From contig NC_049984.1 of assembly GCF_000003815.2 (NCBI RefSeq), forward strand, positions 21,453,825-21,517,824: a DNA stretch of 64,000 bases, written 5' to 3'. The translations under genes and the position numbers were made by a program. The DNA is from Branchiostoma floridae. Lineage: Eukaryota; Chordata; Leptocardii; Amphioxiformes; Branchiostomatidae. How positions within the stretch are numbered: position 1 is the stretch's first letter; the number at the start of each line of letters is the position of its first letter. Below, one piece after another: positions 45,231-55,887 of the stretch. A model generated the notes under the pieces. That model had not been told where the DNA came from. It saw only the letters and a list, made by a program, of their open reading frames with translations, and searched no databases.

Positions 45231-46019
45231 ACCCCAACATTTACAGTACGGTAAGGAAAATTGTTACCAGTATTTACTTGTTTTTTTTTTTCATGTTGCA
45301 TAAATATTTTAGTTTATAATGGCTGGTAATGCTTTGTGTAACATGATGTCATACTATAAACAATGACATCACAGTAGGAGGTAAGCCTGGTGTCAGAATA
45401 GCATGTGATCTCACAGTGCCACGTGATGATTTTGCATACCGCATAGGCAGGAAATATATTTTCTTGTATACTACTATTTCCAGAGCTGCTGTGACGGCTC
45501 CTGGTCGGAAATGTACACCGTTCTACTTGAAGGCGAGTTGCTTTTTACAGTCTGCAGTGTGTATAAATGGATTTGGTTTTGAATAATAAAAAAAATAGAA
45601 CACGTAATCAACATACTGATGATGAATATCACCGACCTGCAAAAAACCTGAAAGAAACCATCTCAGATTCAAAGAATTAATGGGGAAAATTAGGGAGATT
45701 TTAACCTGTGATAGCTGCATTGTGTCATAGACATAGAGTCATAGACACTCACTATGTGACGCCGCGGTTAGCGTCCACCCACGTACAGATCTGACAGATC
45801 ATAGGCTTGGTTCCAAACAGGAACATTTGTAATCAGAAACATCTATAGCACAGACTTTTCCCCGCCCGTCTTTGCACTAAGAAACTAATTCCTGTTATCA
45901 ATCAGCGCATGTAACATGCTCTGTTGATATTGTCAAAACATGTCTCGCACGGGATTGTATAGAATGGCGGATAAGTATTAGTTCAAGGTCACATCGTGTT
46001 TTATGTTTTGCTAATTTTC
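45231..46019. other. Mostly non-coding; possible tRNA-derived SINE remnant at 45755-45822
   Basis: GCGGTTAGCGTCC (45769) resembles a tRNA A box, and TTGGTTCCAAAC (45807) is a B-box-like motif about 35 bp further on. Together they suggest a degraded tRNA-type SINE head. It is not a functional tRNA: no cloverleaf can be drawn. The rest shows nothing recognisable. Confidence 0.3.
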
Positions 46020-46516
46020 AGGGACCCTCTCGATAACTTACTCGCCAGAGCCCGTTCGCTGGAGGAGAGCGAACCGTACTCTTTAAGTACTCTGATTATG
46101 TTCTTCAAAATCCTCAATAGCCACGAACCACAAAATGTGTACAATTCCTTCATACCAGTTAATTCATCTCACATGTATAATACTAGATTTTCTGTATCCA
46201 ACAACTTCAGACTACCCAAACCAAAAACAAACAGTGGAAAACGTACCATCCTGTACCGAGCAATTATGCTCTGGAACTCATTGCCATCTGACATTAAGGC
46301 ACTGTGTACATTGTCCAGTTTTAAACAAGCCATATCTCAAACATTGTCATCTAGACCTTTGACCTCTAGACGCTGTGCTCTATTGTAAATACTTTGTGAT
46401 TTGTTGTATTTTTTAAATGTATGTTTTCTTGTTGATTGTCATGTTGATTCATGTTGATTGAACCTTGGAAGATTAGCCTGTAAGGGCTAAAAGGTTTCTA
46501 AATAAACAACAACAAG
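46020..46516 (+). mobile_element. LINE 3' end: RT C-terminus plus UTR
   Basis: The plus frame from about 46020 reads RDPLDNLLARARSLEESEPY, the later block MYNTRFSVSNNFRLPKPKTN and SGKRTILYRAIMLWNSLPSD, and stops at 46388. 'YNTR-S...LP+P+TN-GKRT--YR---LWNSLP' is the standard C-terminus of CR1/Jockey-type LINE ORF2. A short UTR follows with 'CCTGTAAGGGCTAAAAGG' and a terminal AATAAACAACAACAA tail. The copy is heavily 5'-truncated. The clade beyond CR1/Jockey-like cannot be fixed. Confidence 0.75.
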
Positions 46517-46629
46517 CAGAGCGGCTGCTCAGTCGGCAGACTCGGTTCACAATGGAAGTAAGGGACATGAAATGTAATAACAAGTGCAGTGTTCACTATG
46601 GATTAAATTATGATTTTCTCTCTCAACAG

Positions 46630-47046
46630 CGTTTACAACTACTGTTAGGAGTGTCAGAAGGTCTGCGACAGGCAGCCCTGGAGAGGGATGAAGTCACCTT
46701 AGACAGTGCTGTAGGGACCAGTAGGATTGGGAAAGGGGCAGGAAGGACAGAGGAGGGGAGAAAAAAAAAGAAGGTGCCCAAAAATCAGTTTGACTCAGAG
46801 GATGACATCCCACGATGTGAAAATGCCCCGAAACTTCGACTGCGGCCATACCATCGGCCGGGGGCTCCTACGCTATATAAGGCCGGCATAATGACATATA
46901 CCAAAATAAGTACTGATGAGTGGATCCAAGTGGGCCGTGTCCGCGTGGGAGATCGACTGGCTGTAGATCCTCTTGCCCGGATTGCGAAGGAAGACTTGGT
47001 GGTAAAGCTGACGGGTGCCTATGTGAAGAGGGGTTCTGTGTCGTAA
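46630..47046 (+). CDS. Putative exon of unknown gene
   Basis: An excellent acceptor (TGATTTTCTCTCTCAACAG) precedes a frame RLQLLLGVSEGLRQAALERD, basic EEGRKKKKVPKNQFDSEDDI, and DEWIQVGRVRVGDRLAVDPL to a stop at 47046. The first half is coding-like with a nuclear-signal-like KKKK patch. The GIMTYTKISTDEWIQ part may lie beyond an unrecognised donor. No family recognised. Other plus-strand exon candidates follow to 52 kb, but phases do not all connect. Confidence 0.35.
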   Translation, partial: RLQLLLGVSEGLRQAALERDEVTLDSAVGTSRIGKGAGRTEEGRKKKKVPKNQFDSEDDIPRCENAPKLRLRPYHRPGAPTLYKAGIMTYTKISTDEWIQVGRVRVGDRLAVDPLARIAKEDLVVKLTGAYVKRGSVS

Positions 47047-47447
47047 AGATCCATATTCGACGTCGGTCCTTGGGACTATCATTCATTCATTGGAAGCAAC
47101 GAATACCATTATTCCCCAGCACATGGGTGCATAGAATACACTCAGTGCGATTACATGCCATGAAAACCATGTTACTCTATCTATTTCTAATCTTCAGTAA
47201 CAGTCACTGAATTCAGTCCGCTTCAGACACAGGGAACAGACCACTCCATATATGGCAGCTAATACACGATACCATAGAGAGTGTTTCAAGAATGATGAAA
47301 GAAACTCTGAAGAAGATACTAGTCGTGATTGGTGTTAAGTTACTTTAGCTTTTGAGACAGATCCATAGCATAGAAGATATTGCATTGGTAAAGCCCACAA
47401 CCACCAACTGCTGTATGTTAGTTTTGTAAGCTTGCTATCCATTTCAG

Positions 47448-47747
47448 ATGCTATGCTTCTATCAAAATTACTTTCCAGGGCTTCCCCATCGCAACCCAGT
47501 TCACCACAAGACTCACCTAGACCCCAGTGCCCCTTTTTGTTTGAAGATTCACGGTCAGACCCCACTAGCCAAACTTCCACAAGTCGTCTCTGGAGAGCTC
47601 AAGGAGCCATCCACCAAGACCACGGCGCCATCCACAAACACCACGGCGCCATCCACCAACACCACGGCGCCATCCACCAACACCACGGCGCCATCCACCA
47701 AGGACGGAGACCAATCCCCAGCTGAACTTCCAGCTGAGACTGTCAGG
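47448..47747 (+). CDS. Putative 100-codon exon with APSTNTT repeats
   Basis: Bounded by an acceptor (TATCCATTTCAG) and a donor (CAGG|GTAAGA); exactly 300 bp and open throughout. After VVSGELKEPST it carries a 21-bp tandem repeat (about 47607-47700) read as APSTNTT four to five times, a Thr/Ser/Pro mucin-like or linker sequence. Then GDQSPAELPAETVR. The product is unknown. Phase does not match the next candidate exon (48083-48294), so an exon is missing or they are alternatives. Confidence 0.4.
47605..47705. repeat. 21-bp minisatellite
   Basis: Four to five near-perfect copies of GCCATCCACCAACACCACGGC, a multiple of three, kept in frame within the candidate exon. Confidence 0.9.
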
Positions 47748-48082
47748 GTAAGAGTGTTTGGCTTCATTTAGCGGCATGTTAGTGTTAGAACTGTAGTGTT
47801 AGCAAGTTCATTAGGAAATGAAAAAGAGCAAAATACTTGAATGACTCACTTGCGAGATAATTGCATAAAGAACTGCGTAATCCAAGTGATAGATGGCGTT
47901 CATTACTCAAAAGTTCACGACTATAGTTATCAATCGGAAGTGGCTTGTCCTTTGAACTTACATCACTGAACTAGGCTGACTACGTAACTCCTGTCGACCC
48001 CCACCCCCACGAACTCCCATACATCAAGCGCGAGATTATGAACGTCTATTTTTACGTCATATAACAACGTTTTTATTCGCAG

Positions 48083-48294
48083 CTTTCCAAGAGTTTTGCA
48101 TTCTTATCCAAATATTATGTAGGATGGGTGCACCATCAAGTCCAACGGCTACAATTATTCGTTCTTGGATGTTACAGGATATCGTTATGGGGTGTCTGGT
48201 ACTTGTAATGGACGCACTTAAAAGCCAGGATGAAAAGGTGGAGCGTTTGGGAAAAAATGTGGACTACATGATGACCATTCTGAAGAGAGGAAAG
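48083..48294 (+). CDS. Putative exon, helical protein of unknown family
   Basis: Acceptor TTTTTATTCGCAG and a perfect donor AAAG|GTAAGT. The open frame includes WMLQDIVMGCLVLVMDALKS, DEKVERLGKNVDYMMTILKR and GK, an amphipathic helix or short coiled coil. It ends at phase 0 and connects in frame with the exon at 48892 to give KRGKDPKIPSTVSTVPP. Confidence 0.45.
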
Positions 48295-48891
48295 GTAAGT
48301 AATAATAAGAGTCTTTAGAGGTTGAATAGCTGCCCGGAGCTAAATTTAGTATCTGGAATCTTTTATTTCAGCAAGCAACATACACTGGTTATTCTACTTT
48401 AAATTTCTGGAACGATATGTAAACAATGAGTAATAGCATTCATAGAAATAAAGGTTATCAGAAGACACTGTAGCATAGATTGCATTTATCATTAAGATAC
48501 AAGAGTAATTTCAATCGACACCCGTTATGAACTATGCGCTTAAGCTGTTGTCCTGTTAACCGTAAGACAACTATCGTGTTTAAAAGGAGAACCGATTTCA
48601 AGAAGGAAGTGTAAATTTCCAATAGATTATGGGTGAATCGAAAATCAGCAAACTTTTGTCAGACCATGTCAGGCACATTGTTTTCAGCCATTGCCTGAGA
48701 TTATTGACTGATACAATTTAAGAGTAGTATACAGAAAACTATTTTATGTTTGTGAGACTAGTGGGTAGATTATCGTATAATGTAATGTAGCATGCGTGTT
48801 TTACATTCTCAAATTTGTATCTTTTGGAAAATAACAGTCTCTTCTCGAGTTTAGGGCTCCTGTAACTAATCGAACTTCTTTGCTTTTACAG

Positions 48892-49070
48892 GATCCGAAA
48901 ATCCCCAGCACAGTGTCTACAGTGCCACCTGCTACAAAGAAACACCTACTACTACCATCCTCCTCCTCCGCCCTGGACACAGGCATCAGTGGGACACTCA
49001 TAAGGGTAGCCCAGGATGGACGCTATTCTCAAACCTTTGGTTTCTTTGGTTTAGTGTCCTTGAAACTTTG
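48892..49070 (+). CDS. Putative exon, Ser/Pro-rich, follows 48083-48294 in frame
   Basis: Acceptor CTTTGCTTTTACAG; the frame DPKIPSTVSTVPPATKKHLL and LPSSSSALDTGISGTLIRVA stays open to 49069. A donor is possible at CATAAG|GGTAGC, near 49003. Low-complexity, probably disordered. Product unknown. Confidence 0.4.
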
Positions 49071-49319
49071 AATTAAACTGAAGAAACCAAAGGGGACGAA
49101 TGAGCTGCTATCATTTTTCCAAAGTTGACGTGGGGGTCACATCGGGTCAAATTCTCGCATTAATAATGACAAAAATGGCCGGCCGGTGGCTTTTATGAAT
49201 GGAGCTCTGTCTTTGAAGCCCTGGTGTGGATTTTCTCGGGGCTTCTGGAGTTGTTTTTTCGCCCGTCAAGGCAGGTAAGTGCGTTGGGAATCGAGGGAGT
49301 TCAAGAATCCGGCGCTACG

Positions 49320-49934
49320 GGCAAGAATAAAGGCCCAGTGAACACATGTTGGATCCGTTGAACGGGTGGAACCTGGACGCTATTATTGAGAATCCATCCT
49401 GGGCTATCATAAGGGATGACATGGAGGCAGTGAATTCGGGGAGCGAGGTTGACTTCACATCCCTTGGGGACGGGGTCGCGACTTTACCTCTCTTGGGGAC
49501 GACCTTTCCCCTCCGGGGTACGGGGCCGACCTTGCCTCCTCGGGGGATGGGGTTGATCTAACCTCTCTAGGGGGAGGTCGGCTTCACCTCGCCGACGGAC
49601 GGGCGCCACGTCACCACGCCGACGGATGGACGCCACGTCACCTGGTAGACGGACGGGCGTCACGTCACCTCGCCGACGGACGGGCGCCACGCCACGTCGC
49701 CGACGGACGGGCGCCGCGTCACCTCGTCGACGGACGGGAGCAGGGGCGGCGTCACCTCAAAAGACACAGGAGGTCAGCGTGCCAGCAAGTACCCCAGGGG
49801 GAGAAGTAGTAGGCCTTCAAAAGACACAGGAGGTCAGCGTTCCAGCAAGTACCCCAGGGGGAGAAGTAGTAGGCCTTCAAAAGACACAGGTCACCGTGCC
49901 AGCAAGTACCCCATACTATCTTATGGCACCGTAG
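49320..49934 (+). CDS. GC-rich low-complexity coding-like region with two minisatellites
   Basis: One frame (49346-49561) reads LNGWNLDAIIENPSWAIIRD before becoming low complexity. Another (49626-49934) consists of a 9-residue repeat (RRRTGATSP-like, 27-bp unit, about 49590-49745) and a 20-residue repeat (60-bp unit, 49757-49905) with QKTQEVSVPASTPGG. Both repeat lengths are multiples of three. Whether this is translated is open. It sits between candidate exons of the 46.6-52 kb series. Confidence 0.3.
49757..49905. repeat. 60-bp minisatellite, 2.6 copies
   Basis: Copies beginning 'TCAAAAGACACAGGAGGTCAG' are near-identical; the third is shortened. A 27-bp array (GACGGACGGGCGCCACGTCA core) lies immediately 5'. 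Confidence 0.9.
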
Positions 49935-50858
49935 GATCTGCTTGGAGATTAAGTGGGCTTGTGCTCCCGCCGCGCACTAATCATGCTTTCAAGCTGCAGT
50001 CCATCGCGTGTAAGACCAACTACTACAGGCTCTCGTTCTTCCCTCGGACCATGAAAGAGTGGAATAAACTTGAGCCTTGTGTAGCGGAGGCAGAGTCCCT
50101 GTGGTGGGACAGGACAGAATGAGACATGTGTTGGGCTGGGAGAGAGGCATATAGGATCTGCTGGTAGCAACAAATTTAAATGCGGCAGGGGCAGGCATTG
50201 ACAAAACCGACGTGAGGTTTGTTGTCCACCTTGGCAGTCCAGGTAGTGTCTATTTACCTTCCCATCATGCAATGACCCCTGTAATTTTGTTGTTGTTGTC
50301 GACATTGGAGTATTTCAATAGCAAAAACGTGGGGTTTGGGCAGATTAGTTACAGAAAACAGAATTTGATCAAATTATGCTTTGTGTCCAAAATGTTTTCT
50401 CATGACCTCCATAATTTTGTTGTGGTTGAAACACAAGTCAAAACAGGAGTACATTCACGGAAGAATCATGCTATGAATGACCTATTTTTTCAGTGGATTG
50501 TTACTAATACTATGGTATCCTCTGTAAAACTGTGATTCTGATCAAGTTACTAGTATATACTATGTATGTACAGTAGTTTGTTTCATTGAACATTTCTATG
50601 TAATATTATTTAACCTATAATTTAGTTGTCTGAAGTCGAGGATTTTTGTTGCAACAAAAGAGCACATGTACAAAGCAGCTTTGCAAGTTGATGTGGCAGG
50701 AATCTAGAAAGTGACCAATATCTAACTTCTCTTACAGTCCGTATATTTTAATTGTTCACAAGAATGTGTAAAATGCTTTACTTGATGTTAGATTAACTAT
50801 GATGACTTCAGTGTCTCAAATTATGACAAGACTTGAACTAAAAAGGCTTTTCTTACAG
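49935..50858. other. Non-coding / intron-like
   Basis: Short ORFs only (minus 49949-50305; plus 50212-50535), none recognised. Confidence 0.35.
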
Positions 50859-51108
50859 TTCAACTGTTCTCAAGATTGCAGACAAGGAGGAGGCACAAGG
50901 GACACTACTCTGGGAGTTTGAGATGCTGCCAACAAACAGGACAGCTTTGAAGCTTCCGCTAAACACAGCAGACATCCCAGGTCTACCAGATGATGTGGAC
51001 CTTCAACCTGTGGACCCCAGCCTGCTTCATCCGGACCAGTGCAATTGCCAGAAATCTACACAGTCACCTACCGTCATTGTTGACATGGAACCAGGCATGT
51101 CGATATAG
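50859..51108 (+). CDS. Putative exon of unknown gene
   Basis: A good acceptor (AAAAGGCTTTTCTTACAG) opens TVLKIADKEEAQGTLLWEFE, LPTNRTALKLPLNTADIPGL, DDVDLQPVDPSLLHPDQCNC and QKSTQSPTVIVDMEPGMSI to a stop at 51108. Composition is coding-like and polar. No domain recognised. A mariner copy lies just downstream, before the next candidate exon. Confidence 0.4.
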
Positions 51109-51202
51109 CAGACATATTACCAGGGCGCACTAGATGCGTGTTCTACTTTGCGACGGGAGGGTAATGAAGTAGAAACCCGTGCAGTGTTTGAGAGGGACAA
51201 TA

Positions 51203-51784
51203 TACGAGGGGCGTGCAATAAGTAATGGTCCTGACCCACTTCCAGTTGTCTGATCTAAATGAAATTTTGTATGTGTAATAATTCATATCTCTATGGGTTA
51301 TGTTGCAAAAGACAGCTCTGAACTAATTGTGGTTTCTGATTTACTGGTGTTTGAACTTAGTCAGGTGCGAAATGGACCAGGTGTGAAATGGAACCAGTTG
51401 AGTGTCGCGCAGTGATCCGGTTTTTGTATTTGAAAGGACGCACACCAAAGAAGACTTTTGATGAAATAAATGAAACTCATGGTGATGATGCCCCATCATA
51501 TGACCTTGTAAAACGCTGGCATCCTGAATTCAAACGTGGCTGGAAGTCTGTGGAAACAGCTCCCAGACCTGGTCGTCCCTCTTGTGCCATTGATGAGGCA
51601 TCAGTTGGAGGACCAACCTGGGGTGTCCTACAAAATCGGTGTCCAGAGCTGCATCAAACGATGGGAGAAATGCATAACTCTGGGTGATTCCTATGAAGAG
51701 AAAGACTAATAACTGTGCCAAGTTTCATTAATCTCCTGCTATGGGAAATGGGTCAGGACCATTACTAATTGCACGCCCCTCGTA
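51203..51784 (+). mobile_element. Internally deleted mariner-like element
   Basis: The 582-bp element has inverted ends starting TACGAGGGGCGTGCAATAAG at 51203, with the reverse complement (one or two changes) ending at 51784, about 36 bp each. TA flanks both ends (51201-51202; 51785-51786), the mariner target duplication. The plus frame (51388 on) encodes the N-terminal helix-turn-helix: EPVECRAVIRFLYLKG, FDEINETHGDDAPSYDLVKR and APRPGRPSCAID. Directly afterwards, in another frame, comes the C-terminal KRWEKCITLGDSYEEKD and a stop. The whole catalytic DD(34)D core is deleted, so it can be moved only by a transposase supplied from elsewhere. Confidence 0.93.
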
Positions 51785-51823
51785 TATCAGGTATACACAT
51801 ATTTTTGTCAACTTTCATTGCAG

Positions 51824-51975
51824 GATGAACTGAGGCGCTACGTCGCACCAGATGACAATTTCTTTCTCCGCAACCTGAAGCAGAAGTTACCTCGGGAGAC
51901 TGAGATCTTGGTCAATTATGCCGTCAAAGAGATTGTCTCCGAACCAGCCAATATGGCCGGCTGGTCAGATGGAAT
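51824..51975 (+). CDS. Putative exon of unknown gene
   Basis: Acceptor TTTTGTCAACTTTCATTGCAG and donor GGAAT|GTATGT. The frame DELRRYVAPDDNFFLRNLKQ, LPRETEILVNYAVKEIVSEP and NMAGWSDGM is helical and strongly coding-like. No family recognised. The mariner insertion lies in the intron 5' of it. Confidence 0.45.
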
Positions 51976-52460
51976 GTATGTCCTCATGTCCATATTTTAG
52001 TATATAATTTGATGTAGTGTGTAACAAGAAGATGATGATTGTGTAATTTCCTTTTGTTCTCTGAAAACTATGCATGGATCATTTGGCAATGCCTAACTGT
52101 TATTGAACTATCACTGAATCAATTTACTATAAATGGACAAATTGAGATGACTCATTCCTTCTCAACCAGCCATGCTGCCTTATCTCATGCATTGTAATGG
52201 TCATTAATAGTGATTGCTATAGAGCTATCAATATGTTGCTATTTTTTTAAAGATTTGTCGACATGAGGCCTACGCTTGGCACTAATGAACAACCCAGAAA
52301 ATCAGCATGCAGGGAGCGAGGATTTTCTCAGTCCAGAAGCAGTTGACAGGTCATACACAGGGGAAAATGGAACAGCATGGGAACACAATCCCCATCCCAT
52401 CGTTAGGCGCCGCAATGAAGACATCATTAGAAATATAATTACTACTACTACACTTCCATA
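51976..52460. other. No clear gene
   Basis: Intron-like AT-rich sequence; the plus frame 52276-52629 (with one N) has no recognised motif. Confidence 0.3.
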
Positions 52461-53235
52461 TTGGGAAAGAGATATGTCTTGTTTTCTGGTTTACAAATNC
52501 TGCAGAGAAGACAAGCTCGACCAACAGCTGGTGGTGCTGGTGGAACAGTCCGTGCGCCATCTCGCCAGTTACTTTTACGAGCATCGCCTCCCCCACTCTT
52601 CTCGGCAGCAAAAGTCTTGGCTGCGTTGAACTCTTTGGAAGAGAAAGCTAAGGCGGTAAACCACGTTAACCTTCCGACGTTTACTGCCACAGTGAACGAG
52701 GCCAAAGTTTATTTTTTTTCCATCCAGCCTTAGGAAAAATGATTCATGAATTCAGAGCGCTTTAGGCCCTCGGGAGGACGAGGCGGTGGCGAAGAAGTTC
52801 AACGCGGTGGCTTCTGCTTCTAATTCTCAGTCGTTCGCTCAGCTTCAATCTCCTGTGGCCCCTCAGCTTCAGCCTCCTGTGGTCTCTCAGTTCCAACATC
52901 CTGTGGTCCCTCAGTTCCAGCCTCCTGCGGTCCCTCAATGTCAACCTTCTGTGGTCCCTCAGTTTGCATGGACGACCTTGGACCCCTCCCATGTCCAAGA
53001 GAACCTTGTCAACGTTGAAAATCGCGAACCGATGCTTTCCGACGAATAACAATACAATTTGAATTACTAGTACCAGCATGAAGACGAGTTCGAGCAACAC
53101 ATTGAGGAACAGAGAGTCTGGTCCGAACAGAACCGGATTTTCGGCCGCCTTGAAATGCTTTTGGACCATCCTGATCCGTCTCTGAGGGAGTTTGCTGTAG
53201 CTCAATTTCGTGAAGCAGAGGTGGAGTTTGGCCGT
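52461..53235 (+). pseudogene. Degraded gag-like or unknown ORF with Gln/Pro repeats
   Basis: Coding-like segments in different frames: AAKVLAALNSLEEKAKAVNH then VNLPTFTATVNEAKVYF (to 52733); KKFNAVASASNSQSFAQLQS followed by an 8-residue repeat of the type QFQPPVVP (24-bp unit, 52855-52970; 52786-53049); and DEFEQHIEEQRVWSEQNRIF and HPDPSLREFAVAQFREAEVE (about 53080-53235). Helical, Gln/Pro-rich sequence without a zinc knuckle could be a retroelement gag, but this is inference. The single N at 52499 lies inside the first segment. Confidence 0.3.
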
Positions 53236-53465
53236 ATGTATTTATCAGATTTCACAATCAATTCTTCATTATTTTTGTCACCTTTTTTTAGACTTGAGAA
53301 AAAAAGGCTTCTTTCTTTCAAAGCTGTACGAATTACCACCTACAGAGATTAATTTGGACGACTGAAAAACAAATATTGTGATTTTAAACGTAATTGAGTA
53401 AACTGTGCATGAAGCACGTTGGCATTTCCTAAAAGATCAAAATCTCATTTTTCTTACACATAACC
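53236..53465. other. No recognisable gene
   Basis: AT-rich; nothing recognised. Confidence 0.3.
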
Positions 53466-53570
53466 TTCAAAGCTATAAATTTGGGCTGATGATCAGCTGG
53501 AACAAAACAAAGATTCGAAGCCTAAGCTTAAGTGACTTTGAACCGCCCCCAGCTACACCAGTTAAAAGCA
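53466..53570 (+). mobile_element. RTE-type LINE fragment (~100 bp)
   Basis: FGLMISWNKTKIRSL-LSDFEPPPA matches the post-catalytic RT segment of the RTE element in this same window (LGLMVSWDKIKAQSLSDFK at about 21160-21215). It is a short, isolated remnant of the same family. Confidence 0.65.
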
Positions 53571-53699
53571 TCCAAAAGATGGAAGTGCATGTGTGAAAAC
53601 AAACTGCACGACTTCAAAAAGTGATGCGGCTGTATCTCTGATGCAAGGACGCATCAACTTTTTCTGCTGCTAGTGCAGGCAAAGATCCAGCTGCACTAG

Positions 53700-53840
53700 A
53701 CTCTAGAGGCCAGGCTGTTGGACTTGGGCAAGTACCATGAACGTGACGTCCACCGCTGGAAAAACCCTGTCACCAAAAGGATTCGGAAATGTAACTTCCA
53801 TCCCGTCAAGACCTGCTCCTGCGAGAAGTGTAAAGGTAAA
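53700..53840 (+). CDS. Putative Cys/His-rich exon fragment
   Basis: The frame LLDLGKYHERDVHRWKNPVT continues KRIRKCNFHPVKTCSCEKCK and reaches a donor-like AAAG|GTAAAG. The CxxHxxxxCxCxxC cluster could bind zinc. Unknown family; it may be from a transposon gene. Confidence 0.3.
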
Positions 53841-54549
53841 GCAAAGAGTGAAAAACCACATGACCAAGACATTAGGAACATTATGAAGAAGGCCAAAGGG
53901 AGCAATGACCAGGCCAACAGTGCAGGTGATAAACACAATCTTAGTTTGGCTGTAAAATATCATCAACTGGCTACAGTCTGCAATGGCTGTTAAAACTTCT
54001 GCCAACTTGTTCGTATACCTACACGTAAACTTACAGGTAACGCCGATGTGTTACCTGTGTTACGAATTCCTATCTCTTCCACAGATCTTGGCCTCTAGAT
54101 GGGACGCCGATAGCAGCATCAAGTACTGACACAACAACATTACTCTTCTGCTACCAAACTGGCTGGCAGGGTAAGCCACTACACATATATGGCCAGCAAA
54201 TGCGTCTTTTGGACAAGACATACCGGATCCGTAGAATTCGTACGCATCTCTTATTTCTCTGTGTAAAAACAAACGTGAACCCGCAAAGACTTTGGACTCG
54301 CTTTAAGCTCCCTTGCAAGCACTTCTGTGCTGTGTTCAACCATGTACCAGGATGGGATGGGAGAGCCTAGAGCCAAGTAACAGGGATGATAATCCACTCT
54401 TCTCCCTAGCCACAGACGTAGTACAACTTGAGAACAAAGATATAAGTTCCAGTTCTGTGGTACACATGGTTGCAAATGCAGGAATGAACGTGCCCTTGTT
54501 ATGTGGACATCACATTTAATGTCATTTCTGGGAATAATTGATCACTGAC
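53841..54549. other. No recognisable gene
   Basis: Short ORFs on both strands, without motifs. Confidence 0.3.
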
Positions 54550-54836
54550 GTGTAAAAATACTAAACCCAACAGACTTTGCAACCGTTCCATCTTTTTCCA
54601 TTATTGGTATTTCTATCTATATTGATGATACTGTTATTTGTTAATTGTATAATTTACTGCTATTGTATGATGTATCATTATTGTATATATTGATATTTCG
54701 TCATAGATAGGGCTTGTAAATTGTAATGATTTGTATAATGTTGTATGTATCAATGGTAGCCGCTACCAGCTTTTCTGCTGCCTGGCTGCCACTTGTCATA
54801 CACAGTTTGCATTTCCAATAAATGAAATGAAATATA
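54550..54836 (+). mobile_element. LINE 3' untranslated end
   Basis: AT-rich sequence followed by GCTTTTCTGCTGCCTGGCTG, then CCAATAAATGAAATGAAATA at the end. The polyadenylation-like AATAAA plus short AAATG tail repeats is typical of CR1-like LINE 3' ends. No coding part is preserved. Confidence 0.4.
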
Positions 54837-55440
54837 ATAAAACTATATACACTCGCGTTGGAAGCCAGGCTTCCTTCAGCTAATTATCGTAATGCCTTGA
54901 TCAAGTTCAGTCCTTTTTCGAATATCTGTAGTGCTTGCTTTGATCATGTTCAGTTCCTCGGGACTTGCTTTCCAACGCCGTCTCCCGCAAGGATTTCTTG
55001 ACCGTTAACGAGAGCGTCATGAAACACATTTACACCTTACGCGTGAATATAATGTTATCATCAAATATTTTCCCCTAAACAAGGAAGTATATGTGCCTTT
55101 CAAAATGTTAACACCTCGATTCGGAAATAACGTGCATACTTCTTTCTTGCCATCATCTGTAAATAAATTTTTAAGGTAAGAAATACAGTTTGATTATTTT
55201 TCAGATTGCTGACAAACATCAACATTCAGAGTGACAGGTCTTATGTGATTAGCATCGGGCCAAAGAACTGGGTGACCAGTGGCATAGTTTTTTTACGTAC
55301 GGTCTATTCATTAGTTGTTCTGAACACTTCCAAATGTCCACTGTGCCGCTTAGGATGTACTACCCTGTGGGGTTCACGTGTAACCTGTGCAAAGTGTTCG
55401 CAGTGGATGAAGTCGGGATCAGGACCACTGTGTTAGGGTC
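54837..55440. other. No recognisable gene
   Basis: Short ORFs; nothing recognised upstream of the gypsy RNase H fragment. Confidence 0.3.
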
Positions 55441-55729
55441 CATATCATCGGAGATGCTGGGTGAAACATGCTATTTTCAAGAGATTAAAAACAAGCAGGC
55501 TGACGAAGAAGGACACTACGGAATCTCTATCATCAATGACCACCCGGACATCTATGGCGTCCCCTTCATCGTCCAGTCAGACCACAAACTCCTGACGTGG
55601 CTTGACCAGGTGCGGGATAAAAACAGGCGACTCATGCGGTGGAGTTTCTTACTGCAAGAGCACGACATCGAGTTCGAACACAAAAAGGACATCCAGAACG
55701 GAAACGCGGACGTCCTCAGCAGGGCTTGA
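55441..55729 (+). pseudogene. Ty3/gypsy RNase H fragment
   Basis: The frame contains PFIVQSDHKLLTWLDQVRDK followed by RLMRWSFLLQEHDIEFEHKK and NGNADVLSRA, then a stop. 'F-V-TDHK-L-WL', 'RL-RW-L-LQ-' and 'NG-AD-LSR' are the standard end of the gypsy-type RNase H domain. Protease, RT palm and, downstream, integrase are absent. It lies 158 bp from an LTR, so it is the internally deleted 3' part of an LTR retrotransposon. Confidence 0.85.
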
Positions 55730-55887
55730 GAGGAGTCAGTTGGCCTGTTTAACCTGAGTAGCCATCATTGCCTTGTAGATTAGTACCTATATAGTAGTAA
55801 CTGAGGTAGCAACTTTGTGGGCTCACATTACATACCACTAGGCTCAGATTAACATTTCTTTGTCAATCTTCTTGGTAAGGGGAGGAA

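Noticed and set aside
46516-46560. tRNA-like sequence GCGGCTGCTCAGTCGGCAGA
   Set aside because: A-box resemblance only; no acceptor stem, anticodon arm or B box at proper spacing.
47605-49905. CRISPR-like arrays
   Set aside because: Contiguous tandem repeats without spacers, in a eukaryotic setting.
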